From assembly GCA_937996725.1 (NCBI GenBank), contig CALKUR010000178.1, positions 1-15,375 on the forward strand: DNA of 15,375 nucleotides, read 5' to 3'. This document shows, piece by piece, positions 1 to 6,627 of this stretch. Made by a program: the position numbers and the translations under genes. The DNA is from an uncultured Dechloromonas sp. GTDB taxonomy: Bacteria; Pseudomonadota; Gammaproteobacteria; Burkholderiales; Rhodocyclaceae. The notes under the pieces are model-generated. The model was not told the origin of the DNA. It searched no databases and worked only from the letters and a program-made list of their open reading frames with translations. The number at the start of each line of letters is the position of its first letter. Position 1 is the first letter of the stretch.

Positions 1-210
1 CAGCCGCTGGCGAGGGGCCCGAGGGCTCCACCTGCCGTGTAGCCAGCGATCATGGCCGAGGTACCGGCCAGCACACCGGAATCCGTTGCCATGAGCAAAG
101 CCGGTTTCAAATTCGTCGGCCCGACCATCTGCTATGCCTTCATGCAGGCGGCAGGGATGGTCAACGACCATCTCGCAAACTGCCCACGGCACAAGGCCGT
201 TCAAGCGTAA
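1..210 (+). pseudogene. tag: 3-methyladenine DNA glycosylase I, decayed C-terminal remnant (5' part outside window)
   Basis: Tag excises 3-methyladenine from alkylated DNA in the cytoplasm. The frame ending in TAA at 208-210 encodes the family's C-terminus: EVPASTPES, then GFKFVGPTICYAFMQ, then GMVNDHLANC. The His and Cys of the HX3C pair match the two C-terminal zinc ligands of E. coli Tag. Two defects are visible. The same frame has an amber codon at 40-42, about six residues before the conserved EVPA. The stretch between MSK and GFKFVG is about four residues shorter than in the family (usual form MSKALKKRGFKFVG), as if 12 nt were deleted. Upstream of the stop no frame resembles Tag. The last 10 bp overlap the end of the convergent radical SAM gene. 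A short product could start at ATG 52, but it would lack the catalytic part. Tag identity is fairly sure; pseudogene status is inferred from this short piece. Confidence 0.62.
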
Positions 211-2117
211 CCCAACGCCCGGGCGATCTTCTGTCTAGGCACGCTCGGCTTAGGCACCTGCCCTCTGGGCAGATCAAACCAGTTGCGTACATCGTCATCG
301 AGTGCGATGCCGTGCATGTAGTTATAGATGGCTTTTCTGAGGCCCTGGCCTAAGAGATCGTGATCAACGCCAGTCGGGTCAATAAACGCGACGTCATTCT
401 TGGCAAAGCTGATGGGCGGCAATGGTTGCAGCGTAATACCGTAGGCAGCCGGGTCTTTACCGACAGGCGAATGCACCGTACACGTAAAGCGGTGGAAGAA
501 GCCACTGTGGATGCAGCCGTTTTCAAAGAGCTGGCGCACATATTCCAGCGCATCCACCGTATCCTGCACGGTTTGGGTGGGAAAGCCGTACATCAGATAG
601 GCATGCACCAGAATACCGGCATCGGTAAACGCGCGGGTGACTTGCGCGACCTGTTCAACTGAAACGCCCTTCTGCATCAGCTTGAGCAACCGATCAGACG
701 CCACTTCCAGACCTCCGGATACGGCAATACAACCGCTCTCGGCCAGAAGATCAACGACCTCCGGGGTGAAGGTCTTCTCGAAGCGGATATTGCCCCACCA
801 GGAAATCTGCACCTTACGCCGGATCAGCGCTTCCGCCAGCGCCTTGAGCATTTTCGGCGGCGCTGCCTCATCAACGAAGTGGAAACCGGTCTGTCCGGTC
901 TCTGCGACGATCTGTTCGATACGATCGACTAGGAGGTCGGCCGAGACGGTTTCGTAACGGGAAATATAGTCGAGACTGATGTCACAGAAGCTGCACTTCT
1001 TCCAGTAGCAGCCCTGGGCAATCGTCAGCTTGTTCCAGCGGCCATCGCTCCACAGGCGATGCATCGGGTTCAGCATATCCAGCAGTGATAGATAGCCCTT
1101 GAGCGGCAGGCCGTCCCAGGTGGGTGTACCGATCTCCTCAAAGGTAATATCCGGCTCCGGCCAATGGATATAGCGAACGTCCCCTGCCGCATCACGGACG
1201 AAGGTGCGTACGAGGCGATCTACCGCACGTTTTCCCTGAAGATGCTCGACGATGGCTAACGATGGGCGCTCGCCGGCATCTAGCGTGACGAAATCGACGA
1301 AATCAAAAACAGCTGGTTCAGCCAGTTCCCGCAACTCGGTGTTGACGAAGCCACCCCCCAGCGCGATAAGCAGATTGGGCGCTACACGGCGGATCGTCTG
1401 AGCCATGCGGAATGCCGCATAGACGCTGCCCGGGAATGGCACGGAAAGTAGTACGAGATCGGGCTTTTCACGTACAACGGTTTGAACCGTGAGGCGATCC
1501 AGATACAAATCGACTAATGTCGGTTCAACCGCCAACGCCGTGGCCAGGGGTTCAAAGCTCGGTTGGCTGGCGGCCAGAGATTCGGCATAGCGGACGAATT
1601 CGAAGCGGTCGTCGACCGCATCGCGAATCACATCGGCCAGATCATTCAGATACAGCGTGGCGTAATGACGCGCCCGATCCTGCGTGCCTAACGCACCGAA
1701 TGCCCAGCCCAGCGAGTCGCCGCTTTCGTCGTCGTAGGCATCCAAAGCCTGAAAGCGCGGACCTTCGGGCAGATAACCACGCGCCACAATGCGGTGGGCC
1801 AGCGTGGGATCAATCCCTTGCAGAAAGGCAATGACGCGATCAATAGTGACCTGATAGCGCTCGTAATAATCGAGGAAGAAATTAACCGTAGCGCTGCGCG
1901 CTGCTTCCGGCTGCTTCAGTGCTACAGCCCTGATGTCGACCAAGCCTTCTCCTGACAACAAGGACAAGACCAGCTTCAACGCCAGATCATCCTGGACGGC
2001 ATCCAGCCCTTGCGAACGCAGAAAGCCGGTCAGATACGCCGTCGAGGGATACGGTGTATTCAGCTGCGTCATCGGCGGGATGAGGCTGAGAATCTTGAAT
2101 GATTTCTGCTGGGTCAT
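201..2117 (-). CDS. B12-binding-like radical SAM protein of unknown function
   Basis: A 638-residue protein. Residues about 7-50 (KILSLIPPMTQLNTPYPSTAYL) resemble the first strand and helix of a cobalamin-binding Rossmann domain, and residues about 218-295 (KPDLVLLSVPFPGS, then IALGGGFVN) resemble the rest of it. Between them lies a mostly helical insert of roughly 160 residues with no motif I know. The usual DXHXXG cobalamin-ligand motif is not visible. The radical SAM core follows: Cys370, Cys375 and Cys378 in GCYWKKCSFC form a CX4CX2C cluster motif, one residue wider than the canonical spacing. SGGLEVASDRLLKLMQKG (467-484) and LMYGFPTQT (508-516) are typical of the SAM barrel. A [4Fe-4S] radical enzyme is therefore well supported, but the reaction and substrate are unknown. 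No Shine-Dalgarno precedes the ATG, which lies just after the guaA terminator. The 3' end overlaps the tag remnant by 10 bp. No partner genes adjoin it. Confidence 0.85.
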   Translation of the reverse strand: MTQQKSFKILSLIPPMTQLNTPYPSTAYLTGFLRSQGLDAVQDDLALKLVLSLLSGEGLVDIRAVALKQPEAARSATVNFFLDYYERYQVTIDRVIAFLQGIDPTLAHRIVARGYLPEGPRFQALDAYDDESGDSLGWAFGALGTQDRARHYATLYLNDLADVIRDAVDDRFEFVRYAESLAASQPSFEPLATALAVEPTLVDLYLDRLTVQTVVREKPDLVLLSVPFPGSVYAAFRMAQTIRRVAPNLLIALGGGFVNTELRELAEPAVFDFVDFVTLDAGERPSLAIVEHLQGKRAVDRLVRTFVRDAAGDVRYIHWPEPDITFEEIGTPTWDGLPLKGYLSLLDMLNPMHRLWSDGRWNKLTIAQGCYWKKCSFCDISLDYISRYETVSADLLVDRIEQIVAETGQTGFHFVDEAAPPKMLKALAEALIRRKVQISWWGNIRFEKTFTPEVVDLLAESGCIAVSGGLEVASDRLLKLMQKGVSVEQVAQVTRAFTDAGILVHAYLMYGFPTQTVQDTVDALEYVRQLFENGCIHSGFFHRFTCTVHSPVGKDPAAYGITLQPLPPISFAKNDVAFIDPTGVDHDLLGQGLRKAIYNYMHGIALDDDVRNWFDLPRGQVPKPSVPRQKIARALGYA

Positions 2118-2119
2118 GA

Positions 2120-2146
2120 CAAAGAAAAACCCGCCGAAGCGGGTTT
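2120..2146 (-). terminator. Rho-independent terminator after guaA
   Basis: Read on the minus strand, AAACCCGC (2146-2139), loop TTCG, GCGGGTTT (2134-2127) forms a perfect 8-bp stem closed by a C(UUCG)G tetraloop, followed by the T-rich run TTTTTCTTTG. It starts 16 bp after the guaA stop codon and ends only about 3 bp before the ATG of the radical SAM gene, so it should separate guaBA transcription from that gene. Confidence 0.9.
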
Positions 2147-2162
2147 ATGCGAATTCAACCGG

Positions 2163-3734
2163 TCACTCCCACTCGATCGTGGCCGGCGGTTTACCCGAGA
2201 TGTCATAAACCACCCGGTTAATACCACGCACCTCGTTGATGATGCGATTGCTGACCTTGCCGAGCAGGCTGTGCGGTAGTTCCGCCCAGTGCGCGGTCAT
2301 AAAATCCTGCGTTTCGACAGCACGCAGCGCGACGACATATTCGTAGGTACGACCATCGCCCATCACACCAACGCTCTTGACCGGCAGGAAGACGGCAAAA
2401 GCCTGCGAGGTCTTCTCATACCAGCCGGCGGCGCGTAGTTCATCAATGAAGATAGCATCGGCACGGCGCAGCAGATCAGCGAATTCTTTTTTGACTTCGC
2501 CCAGAATGCGCACACCCAGACCCGGGCCCGGGAACGGATGACGATAAACCATGTCATGCGGCAGTCCCAGCGCCACACCGAGTTCGCGGACTTCGTCTTT
2601 GAACAGTTCGCGCAGCGGCTCCAGTAGTTTGAGCTTCATGTGCTCGGGCAAGCCACCGACGTTGTGGTGCGACTTGATGGTGTGTGCCTTGCCGGTCTTG
2701 GCACCGGCCGATTCGATCACGTCCGGATAGATGGTGCCCTGCGCCAGCCATTTGGCATTGACCAGTTTCTTCGATTCGGCGTCGAAGACTTCGACGAATT
2801 CGCGGCCGATGATTTTGCGCTTCTGCTCCGGATCGCTCACGCCCTTGAGATGGCCGAGAAACTGCTCAGACGCATCGACATGCACGACCTTGACGCCCAG
2901 ACCACGGGCAAAGGTTTCCATGACCTGCTCGGCTTCGTTCAGACGGAGCAGGCCGTTATCGACGAAGACGCAGGTGAGTTGATCGCCGATGGCACGATGG
3001 ATTAGTGCAGCGGCCACGGACGAATCGACACCACCCGACAGACCAAGAATAACTTCATCCTTGCCGACCTGGGCGCGGATCTTTTCAACGGCCTCTTCCA
3101 CGTAATTCGGCATGGTCCAATCGCGACCGCAACCACAGATGTCATGCACAAAACGGGCAAACATCTCTTTGCCCTTCAGCGTGTGCGTTACTTCCGGGTG
3201 GAACTGTACGGCGTAAAAACCTCGATCCTCATCCGCCATGGCGGCGACCGGCGTCGATTCGTTATCGCCGATAACCTTAAAGCCCGGCGGCAGTTGGGTG
3301 ACTTTGTCACCGTGGCTCATCCAGACGTCGAGCAGGCCGTGGCCTTGCTCATTGCCACGATCTTGCAGTCCTTCGAAGAGTTTCGAATGACCACGCGCAC
3401 GCATTTCGGCATAACCGAATTCACGCTTGTTCGAACTTTCGACCTTACCGCCTAGCTGCTCAGCCATGGTCTGCATGCCATAGCAAATGCCAAGCACGGG
3501 CACACCCAGTTCAAAAACGGCTTGCGGCGCTTTCCAGTCCGTCGCTTCATAAACCGAGTTCGGACCACCCGACAGGATGATGCCCTGTGGCTTGAACTCG
3601 CGTACGAAGTCGTCGCTCACATCGAAGGGATGCAACTCACAGTAGACCTGCTGTTCACGGACGCGACGCGCGATGAGCTGCGTGAGTTGTGAACCGAAAT
3701 CGAGGATGAGGATCTTCTGGTGCGAGCGGGACAT
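2163..3734 (-). CDS. guaA: GMP synthase (glutamine-hydrolysing)
   Basis: Converts XMP, ATP and glutamine to GMP, the last step of de novo GMP synthesis, in the cytoplasm. The 523 residues are close to the usual 525. Domains in order: a class I glutamine amidotransferase (about 8-200) with nucleophile Cys84 in GICYGMQ and His179/Glu181 in FHPE; an ATP pyrophosphatase domain with the P-loop SGGVDSS at 233-239; and the C-terminal dimerisation domain ending GKPPATIEWE. All catalytic residues are present. It starts 18 bp after guaB on the same strand, so the two form the guaBA operon, and a strong hairpin terminator follows. The start is set by the family-like N-terminus (KILILDFGSQ) although no good Shine-Dalgarno is seen, so translation may depend on coupling to guaB. 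Confidence 0.98.
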   Translation of the reverse strand: MSRSHQKILILDFGSQLTQLIARRVREQQVYCELHPFDVSDDFVREFKPQGIILSGGPNSVYEATDWKAPQAVFELGVPVLGICYGMQTMAEQLGGKVESSNKREFGYAEMRARGHSKLFEGLQDRGNEQGHGLLDVWMSHGDKVTQLPPGFKVIGDNESTPVAAMADEDRGFYAVQFHPEVTHTLKGKEMFARFVHDICGCGRDWTMPNYVEEAVEKIRAQVGKDEVILGLSGGVDSSVAAALIHRAIGDQLTCVFVDNGLLRLNEAEQVMETFARGLGVKVVHVDASEQFLGHLKGVSDPEQKRKIIGREFVEVFDAESKKLVNAKWLAQGTIYPDVIESAGAKTGKAHTIKSHHNVGGLPEHMKLKLLEPLRELFKDEVRELGVALGLPHDMVYRHPFPGPGLGVRILGEVKKEFADLLRRADAIFIDELRAAGWYEKTSQAFAVFLPVKSVGVMGDGRTYEYVVALRAVETQDFMTAHWAELPHSLLGKVSNRIINEVRGINRVVYDISGKPPATIEWE

Positions 3735-3752
3735 AGCGATGACGGAATCAGA

Positions 3753-5216
3753 TTAATCAACGTGGTAGTTCGGTGCTTCTTTGGTGATCTGCACATCGTG
3801 CACATGCGACTCACGCACGCCGGCCGAGGTGATTTCAACGAACTGGGCACGCTTGTGCATATCGGCGATCGTGGCACAGCCCAGGTAGCCCATTGACGAA
3901 CGCAAACCACCCATCAGCTGATGGATGACGGCCAGTACCGAACCTTTATAGGGAACGCGGCCTTCGATGCCTTCCGGCACGAACTTATCAACGTTGGCGG
4001 TGTTTTCCTGGAAATAACGGTCGCTGGAACCAGCTTGCATGGCACCCAGCGAGCCCATACCGCGGTAACTCTTGTACGAACGCCCCTGAAATAACTCGAC
4101 TTCGCCCGGTGCCTCTTCGGTACCGGCAAATAAGCCACCCAGCATGACGCAGTTAGCACCAGCGGCGATGGCCTTGGCGATATCGCCCGAGAAACGGATG
4201 CCACCATCAGCGACCAGCGGTACACCGGTATCAACCAGCGCTTTGGCGACATTGGCAATCGCGGTGATCTGTGGCACGCCGACACCGGCGACGATACGGG
4301 TCGTACAGATCGAACCCGGGCCGATACCGACCTTAACGCCATCGGCCCCATGATCGGCCAGCGCACGTGCGGCATCGGCCGTGGCGATGTTGCCACCAAT
4401 GACTTGCACTTGCGGGTAATTCTTCTTGACCCACTGCACGCGATCCAATACGCCTTGCGAGTGGCCGTGCGCGGTATCGACGACGATAACGTCAACGCCG
4501 GCTTCAACCAGCAGTTCGACGCGTTCTTCTGTACCGGCACCGACACCTACCGCTGCACCGGCGCGCAGACGACCCGAGGCGTCTTTGGACGCGTTCGGGT
4601 GCTCGGTGGCCTTGAGAATATCCTTCACGGTAATCAGACCGTGCAACTGGAATTCGTCGTCGACGACCAACACACGCTCAATACGGTGTTGATGCATCAG
4701 CGCCTTGGCCTCTTCTATGCTGCCGCCCTCACGAACCGTCACCAGCTTCTTCTTCGGCGTCATGATCTGGCGGACCGCCTGATCCAGGTTGTCTTCGAAG
4801 CGCAGATCACGGTTAGTGACAATGCCGACGACCGTGCCGCTCTTATCGAGGACCGGCAAACCGGAAATACGGTGTTGACGGGTCAATGCCAGCACTTCGC
4901 GCACCGTCATATTCGGGTTGATCGTGATCGGATCTTTCAGGACACCCGATTCATAACGTTTGACTTTGGCCACCTCGGCCGCCTGTTGGGCCGGCGGCAG
5001 GTTTTTATGGATGATGCCGATACCGCCCTCTTGCGCCAGCGCAATGGCAAGACGACCTTCAGTCACCGTATCCATGGCGGCCGACAACAATGGCATATTG
5101 AGGGTAATGTCGCGCGTTAGACGGGTTTGCAGGGAAACATCGCGCGGAAGGATTGCGGAGTGCGCCGGAACGAGCAAAACGTCGTCAAATGTCAGCGCTT
5201 TCTGTATTAACTGCAT
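3753..5216 (-). CDS. guaB: Inosine-5'-monophosphate dehydrogenase
   Basis: Oxidises IMP to XMP with NAD+, the committed step of guanine nucleotide synthesis. From the chosen ATG the protein has 487 residues (E. coli 488). It is a TIM barrel interrupted by two CBS domains at about 94-150 and 153-211. The catalytic loop GPGSICTTR carries Cys304, the flap has YRGMGSLGAM, and the downstream motif EGIEGRVPYKG is intact. The frame is open five codons further upstream (5231), but family members begin as MxLxQKALTFDDVLLVPAHS, so the ATG at 5216 is preferred; a GAGA lies about 6 bases before it. It is first in the guaBA operon. A perfect TATAAT lies 29-34 bp upstream. No PurR-type operator or riboswitch is recognisable in the short leader. 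Confidence 0.98.
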   Translation of the reverse strand: MQLIQKALTFDDVLLVPAHSAILPRDVSLQTRLTRDITLNMPLLSAAMDTVTEGRLAIALAQEGGIGIIHKNLPPAQQAAEVAKVKRYESGVLKDPITINPNMTVREVLALTRQHRISGLPVLDKSGTVVGIVTNRDLRFEDNLDQAVRQIMTPKKKLVTVREGGSIEEAKALMHQHRIERVLVVDDEFQLHGLITVKDILKATEHPNASKDASGRLRAGAAVGVGAGTEERVELLVEAGVDVIVVDTAHGHSQGVLDRVQWVKKNYPQVQVIGGNIATADAARALADHGADGVKVGIGPGSICTTRIVAGVGVPQITAIANVAKALVDTGVPLVADGGIRFSGDIAKAIAAGANCVMLGGLFAGTEEAPGEVELFQGRSYKSYRGMGSLGAMQAGSSDRYFQENTANVDKFVPEGIEGRVPYKGSVLAVIHQLMGGLRSSMGYLGCATIADMHKRAQFVEITSAGVRESHVHDVQITKEAPNYHVD

Positions 5217-5244
5217 GGTCTCAAGCCCCAAGCCACAAAACGAT

Positions 5245-5273
5245 ATTATACGGAACTATCGCCTTCCCGTCTT
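5245..5273 (-). promoter_or_regulatory. Candidate guaB promoter
   Basis: On the minus strand, a perfect -10 hexamer TATAAT (5250-5245) is preceded, after 17 bp, by AAGACG (5273-5268), a poor -35 sharing only GAC with the consensus. The predicted transcript would start near 5238, giving a leader of about 22 nt before the guaB ATG. The -10 is convincing and the -35 weak. On the plus strand the same bases read TATTAT (5244-5249), so a divergent promoter for the gene at 5280 could share them. Confidence 0.55.
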
Positions 5274-5279
5274 GCCCTT

Positions 5280-5765
5280 ATGCTGTTTTTCAAGCCTACC
5301 CGACGCCCCGTACGACCAAGCGCCGTCCCACTCTGGCCGGTGCTTGCGGGTGTGCTTATAGCCACGCTTTCTGGTTCAGCCTGGGCACAGTTACAGTCCG
5401 GGCGGGATGCTGCCGGCAACCTGTGGCTGAGCGATCAGGGCTTACCCGCTGGGGTGCAGCCGGCCCCCCTGGAATTAGACCAGGTGATGAGTTTGACACC
5501 GGATACCCGGACCCCTGAACCGGCTGGGCGACCAGCCCCGCCTCCCGAACGCTCACCGGTGACGAACCAACGAATGACTGCCGAGGAATCCGCCACTTGC
5601 CGCAGCATCGACAAACGTTACGAAGAGACCCGGGTCAATCTGGCGAATATCGAACGAGACAAGGCCAGCGGCAAAGTGCTGATTCCCGACTCGGGGTTGG
5701 TGACGATCCGGCAAAACCTGGCATCGCTAGAACGCCTGAAAGCGCTCTGCCCAAAAACGCCTTAA
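5280..5765 (+). CDS. Small secreted protein, weakly DUF4124-like
   Basis: A 161-residue protein with a signal peptide: a basic start (KPTRRPVRP), a hydrophobic stretch at about 17-31, and an AWA cleavage site at 34-36 followed by Gln37, so the product is probably periplasmic. After cleavage, LQSGRDAAGNLWLSDQG resembles the short N-terminal motif of DUF4124 proteins (typically a Y/W-x-D-x-x-G pattern followed by S-D). A proline-rich linker (78-95) and a helical C-terminus (about 100-157) follow, flanked by Cys107 and Cys157, which could form one disulphide. No enzymatic motif is seen and the function is unknown. It is divergent from guaB and ends 7 bp from the convergent rnfH. DUF4124-like genes near guaB occur in other betaproteobacteria, as I recall. 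The start has no Shine-Dalgarno and could lie a few codons later. Confidence 0.75.
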   Translation: MLFFKPTRRPVRPSAVPLWPVLAGVLIATLSGSAWAQLQSGRDAAGNLWLSDQGLPAGVQPAPLELDQVMSLTPDTRTPEPAGRPAPPPERSPVTNQRMTAEESATCRSIDKRYEETRVNLANIERDKASGKVLIPDSGLVTIRQNLASLERLKALCPKTP

Positions 5766-5772
5766 AAACGAA

Positions 5773-6099
5773 TCAGGCGTCGGCAGATTCGCCGGCGTTG
5801 AGTTCGGCAGCGCCGCGCTTCATGACTTTTCCTTCGGCGGCCTTTTGACGGCGCACTTCTTTCGGATCGGCGATCAGCGGACGATAGATCTCGACGCGAT
5901 CCCGATCGCGCAGCACGGCATCGGCCTTGATCAGCTTGGCAAAAACGCCGAGCTTGTTACGACCGCCCGGTTCGATGTCCGGATATTTCTGCAACAACCC
6001 CGAAGCTTCTACGGCCTGCTGGGCTGTGCTGCCTTCGGGCAAATCCAGCGTGACAAGTTCCTGACGTTCGGGGAGTGCGTAGATGACTTCGATTTTCAT
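5773..6099 (-). CDS. rnfH: RnfH family protein (ubiquitin-like fold)
   Basis: A 108-residue protein of the RnfH family, small beta-grasp proteins of unsettled function. The N-terminus KIEVIYALPERQELVTLDLPEG and the core DRVEIYRPLIADPKEVRRQKA match the family closely; the last 20 or so residues are a charged, non-conserved tail. Despite the name, no Rnf electron-transport genes are near, and linkage to ratA is the family's usual context. The start ATG overlaps the ratA stop as ATGA (6096-6099), so the two are translationally coupled in one operon. It ends 7 bp from the convergent secreted-protein gene with no recognisable terminator between them. Confidence 0.93.
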   Translation of the reverse strand: MKIEVIYALPERQELVTLDLPEGSTAQQAVEASGLLQKYPDIEPGGRNKLGVFAKLIKADAVLRDRDRVEIYRPLIADPKEVRRQKAAEGKVMKRGAAELNAGESADA

Positions 6100-6530
6100 G
6101 AGCCGTAAACCTGTGCGGCCCGCTGTACGAAGGCCTCGATAAACGTATTGGCAATCCGGCTGAAGACCGGACCGATGATCTTTTCGAAGAGCTTACTTGA
6201 AAATTCGTAGCTCAACCGGAATTCGATTTTGCAGGCCGTATCGCCCAGCGGTTTGAAATGCCAGGTACCGTCAAAGCGACGAAACGGTCCATCAACCAAC
6301 GTCATGGTCATTTCAGTCGGAAAGTTTTTGGTGTTTTCCGTAGTGAAATGCGATTTGACGCTGAGAAAGTCGATATGCAGCGTGGCCACCGTTTGACGCT
6401 CGTCACGGAACTTGAGTTCGGTCTTGGCGCACCACGGTAGAAACTCGGTATAGCGCTCGACGTCGTCGACCAACGCGTACATTTCTGCCGGTGTATGTTC
6501 GATGAGGACGGTTTTCTCGACGAGCGCCAT
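6096..6530 (-). CDS. ratA: RatA / Coq10-like START-domain protein
   Basis: A 144-residue single-domain protein of the polyketide cyclase/START superfamily. In E. coli RatA was reported to block joining of 30S and 50S ribosomal subunits; the mitochondrial relative Coq10 binds ubiquinone, so either role may apply. Family features seen: the N-terminus ALVEKTVLIEHTPAEMYALVDDVERY, FLPWC, and the C-terminal helix SRIANTFIEAFVQRAAQVYG that closes the lipid-binding cavity. The frame extends upstream to 6587, but homologues start at MALVEKT-like sequence, so ATG 6530 is chosen. It is divergent from smpB with a 77-bp gap holding a palindrome. Its leader contains CCTCCTT, the complement of a Shine-Dalgarno, and no Shine-Dalgarno of its own. 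rnfH follows with a 4-bp overlap. Confidence 0.93.
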   Translation of the reverse strand: MALVEKTVLIEHTPAEMYALVDDVERYTEFLPWCAKTELKFRDERQTVATLHIDFLSVKSHFTTENTKNFPTEMTMTLVDGPFRRFDGTWHFKPLGDTACKIEFRLSYEFSSKLFEKIIGPVFSRIANTFIEAFVQRAAQVYGS

Positions 6531-6543
6531 GACTGCATTGATG

Positions 6544-6627
6544 AAGGAGGTTGCTAGAATGCCGTATTCTAGCGAAAACTGGGCCAACGCCCCACTCCCA
6601 CCTCCGTATGAGCATTGTTTCCAATAA
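6544..6627 (+). other. Strong Shine-Dalgarno with 22-codon frame overlapping the smpB start
   Basis: AAGGAGG (6544-6550) is the best ribosome-binding site in the window and lies 8 nt before an ATG at 6559. The frame runs 22 codons to TAA at 6625-6627 and overlaps the smpB start (6608) in another frame by 20 nt. It could be a leader peptide coupled to smpB. It would only be transcribed if a promoter lies upstream of 6544, inside ratA. Coincidence is possible. Confidence 0.2.
6553..6573. promoter_or_regulatory. Perfect inverted repeat between ratA and smpB
   Basis: GCTAGAAT (6553-6560), five bases, then ATTCTAGC (6566-6573) is a perfect palindrome with 8-bp arms in the divergent ratA-smpB gap. 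Each arm contains TAGAAT, a 5/6 match to the -10 consensus, one on each strand, so the repeat may be two back-to-back -10 boxes, an operator, or both. No convincing -35 lies at the right distance on either strand. Confidence 0.45.

Noticed and set aside
52..210. Intact small gene starting at ATG 52 in the tag remnant
   Set aside because: It encodes only the C-terminal fragment of Tag with an internal deletion; better explained as a remnant.
4350..5120. Plus-strand open frame (256 codons) opposite guaB
   Set aside because: Antisense shadow; composition mirrors guaB codons and no motif is present.
5217..5279. Purine riboswitch or PurR operator upstream of guaB
   Set aside because: The predicted leader is only about 22 nt and no matching palindrome or aptamer-like structure is visible.
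5773..6099. Evidence of an Rnf electron-transport complex
   Set aside because: RnfH-family genes are commonly linked to ratA without rnf genes; no other rnf gene is present.
6531..6587. N-terminal extension of ratA by 19 codons across the palindrome
   Set aside because: Residues are unlike the family and cross the presumed promoter region; MALVEKT is the family start.
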